This document shows, piece after piece, positions 61,210 to 64,000 of a stretch of DNA of 64,000 bases (position 1 is the first letter of the stretch; each line of letters opens with the position of its first letter). The stretch comes from Alphaproteobacteria bacterium (GTDB lineage Bacteria; Pseudomonadota; Alphaproteobacteria; Bin65). Where the stretch lies: assembly GCA_022819985.1 (NCBI GenBank), contig JAJEGH010000023.1, positions 186,001 through 250,000 on the forward strand. The letters run 5' to 3'. The translations under genes and the position numbers were made by a program. The notes under the pieces are model-generated. The model saw nothing but the letters and a program-made list of their open reading frames with translations, was not told the origin of the DNA and made no database searches.

Positions 61210-61267
61210 ATTCAGGTCCTTTCCCCGAAACGTTAGGGCCCGTCGCGCCCGCCCCGAATGCTTGCGC

Positions 61268-62002
61268 CTAGTGGAGGTGGAGCGCGTCGTTGATGTACAG
61301 GCAGGTCAGAATTGTGAAGACGTAGGCCTGCAGGAATGCGATCAGGATTTCCAGCCCGGTCAGCGCAACGATGAAGAGCAGGGGCACTACGCCCGCGGCG
61401 CCCAGCGCGACCACGAAACCGGCAAAAACCTTAAGCAGCGTGTGTCCGGCCAACATATTGGCGAAGAGTCGCACAGAAAGGCTGACCGGGCGCGAGAGAT
61501 AGGAAATCACCTCGATCGGGATGAGCAGCGGCCACATCAGCTTCGGCGCGCCGGGCGGCACGAAGAAGCTGAAGAAACGCAGGCGGTGCTTCGCGATCGC
61601 CAGCAGGGTGACGAAGGCGAACACGACCAGCGCCATGGCGAAGGTCACGACGATGTGGCTGGTGAAGGTGAACGCGCTCGGGATCATGCCCAGCAGGTTG
61701 CCGAACAGGATGAACATGAACAGGGTGAAGATCCACGGGAAGTACCGGCGCCCCTCATTCCCGACCGTTTCCTTCAACAGCCCGGCGACGAATTCGTAGC
61801 TCAGCTCGGCCATCGACTGCCACCGGCCCGGCACCAGCCGGCCCCGGCTCATGCCGACGACCAGGAACAGGCTGACCGACGCCACGGTGACCAGCATCGC
61901 CAGCGAGGAGTTGGTGAACGACAGGTCGGCGCCGCCGATGTCGATCTGCACCAGCGGCTTGATCGTGAACTGGTCGAGCGGACCCTGTTTTTCGCCAGCC
62001 AC
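61268..62002 (-). CDS. atpB: ATP synthase F0 subunit a
   Basis: Proton-channel stator subunit of 244 residues. Key features are 'RYFPWIFTLFMFILFGNLLG', 'SYLSRPVSLSVRLFANMLAG' with the essential Arg facing subunit c, 'GHTLLKVFAGFVVALG' and 'LEILIAFLQAYVFTILTCLY'. It ends 'INDALHLH'. It follows atpI by 3 bp. Confidence 0.97.
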   Translation of the reverse strand: MAGEKQGPLDQFTIKPLVQIDIGGADLSFTNSSLAMLVTVASVSLFLVVGMSRGRLVPGRWQSMAELSYEFVAGLLKETVGNEGRRYFPWIFTLFMFILFGNLLGMIPSAFTFTSHIVVTFAMALVVFAFVTLLAIAKHRLRFFSFFVPPGAPKLMWPLLIPIEVISYLSRPVSLSVRLFANMLAGHTLLKVFAGFVVALGAAGVVPLLFIVALTGLEILIAFLQAYVFTILTCLYINDALHLH

Positions 62003-62005
62003 CGC

Positions 62006-62410
62006 TCATCCCCCCTTGCGTTCGTCCGGACCCGGCCCGCCATCGTCTTTTGCGCGGTCCCGGTCGGAATGTCCCTCGGCATATCCCACGGCATGGCCCA
62101 GACCGCTCATCGTCCGGTAGACGTTCACGATCCCGGCGCCGGCGCCGAGGAAGAAAAAGACAATCATCAGCCAGGGCTTCGTCCCCAGCCACCAGTCGAG
62201 CCCGAGCCCGATGGCGACCCCGACGGCGACGCCGGCCACCAGTTCGGTGCCGATGCGCAGCGCCAGGCCGATCCCCTTGCCCCGGTCGGTCCGGTCCTGG
62301 GCGTCCCGCCTGCCGCCGCGTCCCGCCCGATTGCCGTCGCGCCTTTTCTGCGCTGCGCGCAGCCGGGCATCGAGCCGATCGAGGGAGGGAGGACGGTCCT
62401 GTTGCGCCAT
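62006..62410 (-). CDS. atpI: ATP synthase assembly protein AtpI
   Basis: A 134-residue protein at the head of the F0 cluster. A basic hydrophilic N-terminus is followed by two helices, 'LRIGTELVAGVAVGVAIGLG' and 'WLMIVFFFLGAGAGIVNVYR', the AtpI/F0F1 subunit I pattern, with 'LDWWLGTKPW' between. It is thought to help c-ring assembly or Mg2+ uptake. The ATG at 62410 is chosen because the upstream open frame is Pro/Arg-rich and unlike the family. Confidence 0.9.
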   Translation of the reverse strand: MAQQDRPPSLDRLDARLRAAQKRRDGNRAGRGGRRDAQDRTDRGKGIGLALRIGTELVAGVAVGVAIGLGLDWWLGTKPWLMIVFFFLGAGAGIVNVYRTMSGLGHAVGYAEGHSDRDRAKDDGGPGPDERKGG

Positions 62411-62626
62411 GGCGCCGCCTCCGCGCGGCGCGGCCCGCAACGGCGGATCTGGCCTCCGAAGGAACCGCGGGACGGCCGGAGGAAGACCGGCCGGAAACGC
62501 CGGCAACCTAGGGGGAGAGCGCGAAGGGTGTCAATCGGGAGGCCGGCCGCAAACAAGCGGCCCGAAACCTGCTAAACGTCTGATATTCGCCGCAAATCGG
62601 ACGATGCGACATTATTTTAGCGGCTG

Positions 62627-64000
62627 TCAGGCGGTCTCCCGCAGCGCCTCGGCCTCGCGCAGGTCGACGGAGACCAGTTGCGAGACGCCGCGCTCGGCCA
62701 TCGTCACGCCGTAGAGCCGGTCCATGCGGGCCATGGTCAGCCGGTTGTGGGTCACGATCAGGAAGCGGGTGCCGCTCTCCTCGGCGATATCTTCGACCAG
62801 GGTGCAGAACCGGTCGACATTGTTGTCGTCGAGCGGGGCGTCGACCTCGTCGAGAATGCAGATCGGCGCCGGGTTGGTCAGGAACACGGCGAACAGCAGC
62901 GCGATCGCGGTCAGCGCCTGCTCGCCGCCGGAGAGCAGCGACAGGCTTTGCAGCCGCTTGCCCGGCGGGCTCGCCATGATCTCCAGGCCGGCGTTGAGCG
63001 GATCGTCCGATTCGGTCAGCGCCAGATGCGCGCGGCCGCCGCCGTAGAGGCGGGTGAACAGGGCCTGGAAATGCCCGTTGACGGTTTCGAAGGAAGCCAG
63101 GAGCCGCTCCCGTCCTTCGCGGTTCAGCGTGGCGATCGCCCGGCGGAACCGTTCGATCGCGCCGATCAGGTCGTCGCGCTCGGTTTCGTATTCCTCGATC
63201 CGTTCGCCGAGTTCTTTCGACTCCTGCTCGGCGCGGTGGTTGACCGGGCCCATGCCGTCGCGCTCGCGCAGCAGACGGTCGAGCCGCCGTTCGGTGTCGG
63301 CCTGGGTCGGCAGGGGCTTGTCCGGATCCTGTTCGGCGACCTCCAGCAGCGCATCCGGGCGGCAGTTCAGCCGCTCGGCGCAGCGCTCCGAGATCTGCGA
63401 GACCGTCTGTTCGGCCTGGCTGACCCGGCCCTCGGCCAGTCCGCGGCCCTCGCGCGCTTCGGCGAGCGCCTTCTCGGCCTCGCGGAGTTCCCGGTCGATG
63501 CCGGCGAGCGCCGATTCGGCTTCCGCCTGCGCCGCCGCCGCCGCCTCGCGCGCGGCTTCGCTTTCGGCGACCAGGGCGTCCGCCGCCGCCTGACGGGCCG
63601 CCAGATCGTCCGGCAGGCGTTCGATCTCCGCCGCCTCGCCGGCGATTCCGCCGCGCCGCTCTTCCAGCGCCGCCACCTGGGCCTCGCCGTCATCGAGACG
63701 CCGGCGCCAGCGCGCCGCGTCCTCCCGGGCCGCCGCCCGCCGCCGCTCGCGCGCCGCCGCTTCGGCTTCCAGCCGGTTGCCGGTCTGCTCCCTTTCGGCC
63801 AGGTCCCGGCGCAGGGCGGCAAGACGGTCGCGCATGTCCGAAAGCTGCGCCTGAGCGGCGGCATCCTCCGGAATGGCGTCGAGTTCGGCCCGCGCCGCGC
63901 TCAGGGCTTCGGCGGCCTCGGCCCGTTCGCTTTCGAGCGCCGCCAGCGTCTCGGCGACGGCCTCCAGACGGCTGCGCTGCGAGGCCGCCGCCTCGTTGAG
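62627..64000 (-). CDS. smc: Chromosome segregation protein SMC (5' part beyond window)
   Basis: The C-terminal 457 residues of the condensin ATPase. The left-hand part of the gene encodes the ATPase head: '[20 protein letters not shown]'-type '[20 protein letters not shown]', the ABC signature '[20 protein letters not shown]' and Walker B '[20 protein letters not shown]', then '[20 protein letters not shown]'. The rest, towards base 64000, is coiled coil very rich in Ala, Glu and Arg. It partners with ScpA and ScpB encoded at 15.5-17 kb. The frame is open to the window end. Confidence 0.96.
   Translation of the reverse strand, partial: LNEAAASQRSRLEAVAETLAALESERAEAAEALSAARAELDAIPEDAAAQAQLSDMRDRLAALRRDLAEREQTGNRLEAEAAARERRRAAAREDAARWRRRLDDGEAQVAALEERRGGIAGEAAEIERLPDDLAARQAAADALVAESEAAREAAAAAQAEAESALAGIDRELREAEKALAEAREGRGLAEGRVSQAEQTVSQISERCAERLNCRPDALLEVAEQDPDKPLPTQADTERRLDRLLRERDGMGPVNHRAEQESKELGERIEEYETERDDLIGAIERFRRAIATLNREGRERLLASFETVNGHFQALFTRLYGGGRAHLALTESDDPLNAGLEIMASPPGKRLQSLSLLSGGEQALTAIALLFAVFLTNPAPICILDEVDAPLDDNNVDRFCTLVEDIAEESGTRFLIVTHNRLTMARMDRLYGVTMAERGVSQLVSVDLREAEALRETA

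Overview
The window is GC-rich, densely packed chromosomal DNA. Its gene content points to an alphaproteobacterium, probably of the Rhodospirillales or a related order. The evidence is an atpI-atpB-atpE-atpF'-atpF cluster with a duplicated b subunit and no adjacent F1 genes, serS-surE-pcm beside tatABC, and scpAB/nagZ/SPOR/argS in one run. No rRNA, tRNA or CRISPR array was seen. Both ends cut genes (a RidA-family gene at base 1, smc at base 64000).

Layout. 1-24 kb is mostly housekeeping: ridA (partial), a ComA-like synthase, an ArgE-type deacetylase, trkH, folE, secD-yajC (no secF follows), a DUF815 ATPase, pcm-surE-serS, tatCBA, a ferric-iron ABC transporter (fbpBC) behind a Fur-like palindrome, scpAB, an M50 protease, nagZ, a SPOR protein, argS, dgt, erpA and an exonuclease III gene. 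24-28.7 kb is accessory: an EthD protein, a thioesterase, a Bcr/CflA exporter, a repeat-rich spacer, chrA, and remnants of a toxin and a transposase.

28.7-41.9 kb is a coherent catabolic island. It has a LysR regulator and an M28 peptidase facing a ten-gene operon: substrate-binding protein, two permeases with an enolase-superfamily gene between them, two ATPases, then a three-part FAD/[2Fe-2S] dehydrogenase of the opine oxidase/D-hydroxyproline dehydrogenase type and a second DAO-type oxidoreductase. The substrate-binding protein reads as circularly permuted: the lobe that is normally C-terminal follows the Tat signal directly. This is the most unusual object in the window. The likely job of the island is import, stereo-inversion and oxidation of an imino-acid or opine-like compound; the substrate is not known.

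42-49.5 kb holds an outer-membrane barrel, an integrase remnant, a small exported protein, iorAB (indolepyruvate:ferredoxin oxidoreductase), and a PIN-toxin/HTH-antitoxin pair flanked by a 101-bp direct repeat of the iorB 3' end. 49.6-52 kb is an arsenic operon (arsR-arsI-arsC-aqpS) with a palindromic operator and an intrinsic terminator. 52-64 kb returns to core genes: an MFS exporter, a DsbD-N-like protein, yqgE, an M16 protease, thrC, a beta-carbonic anhydrase, nudC, a thioesterase, the ATP synthase F0 cluster and smc.

A recurring feature is short tandem repeats (unit 9-18 bp, 2-4 copies), mostly at gene junctions, several of which carry or sit beside start or stop codons.
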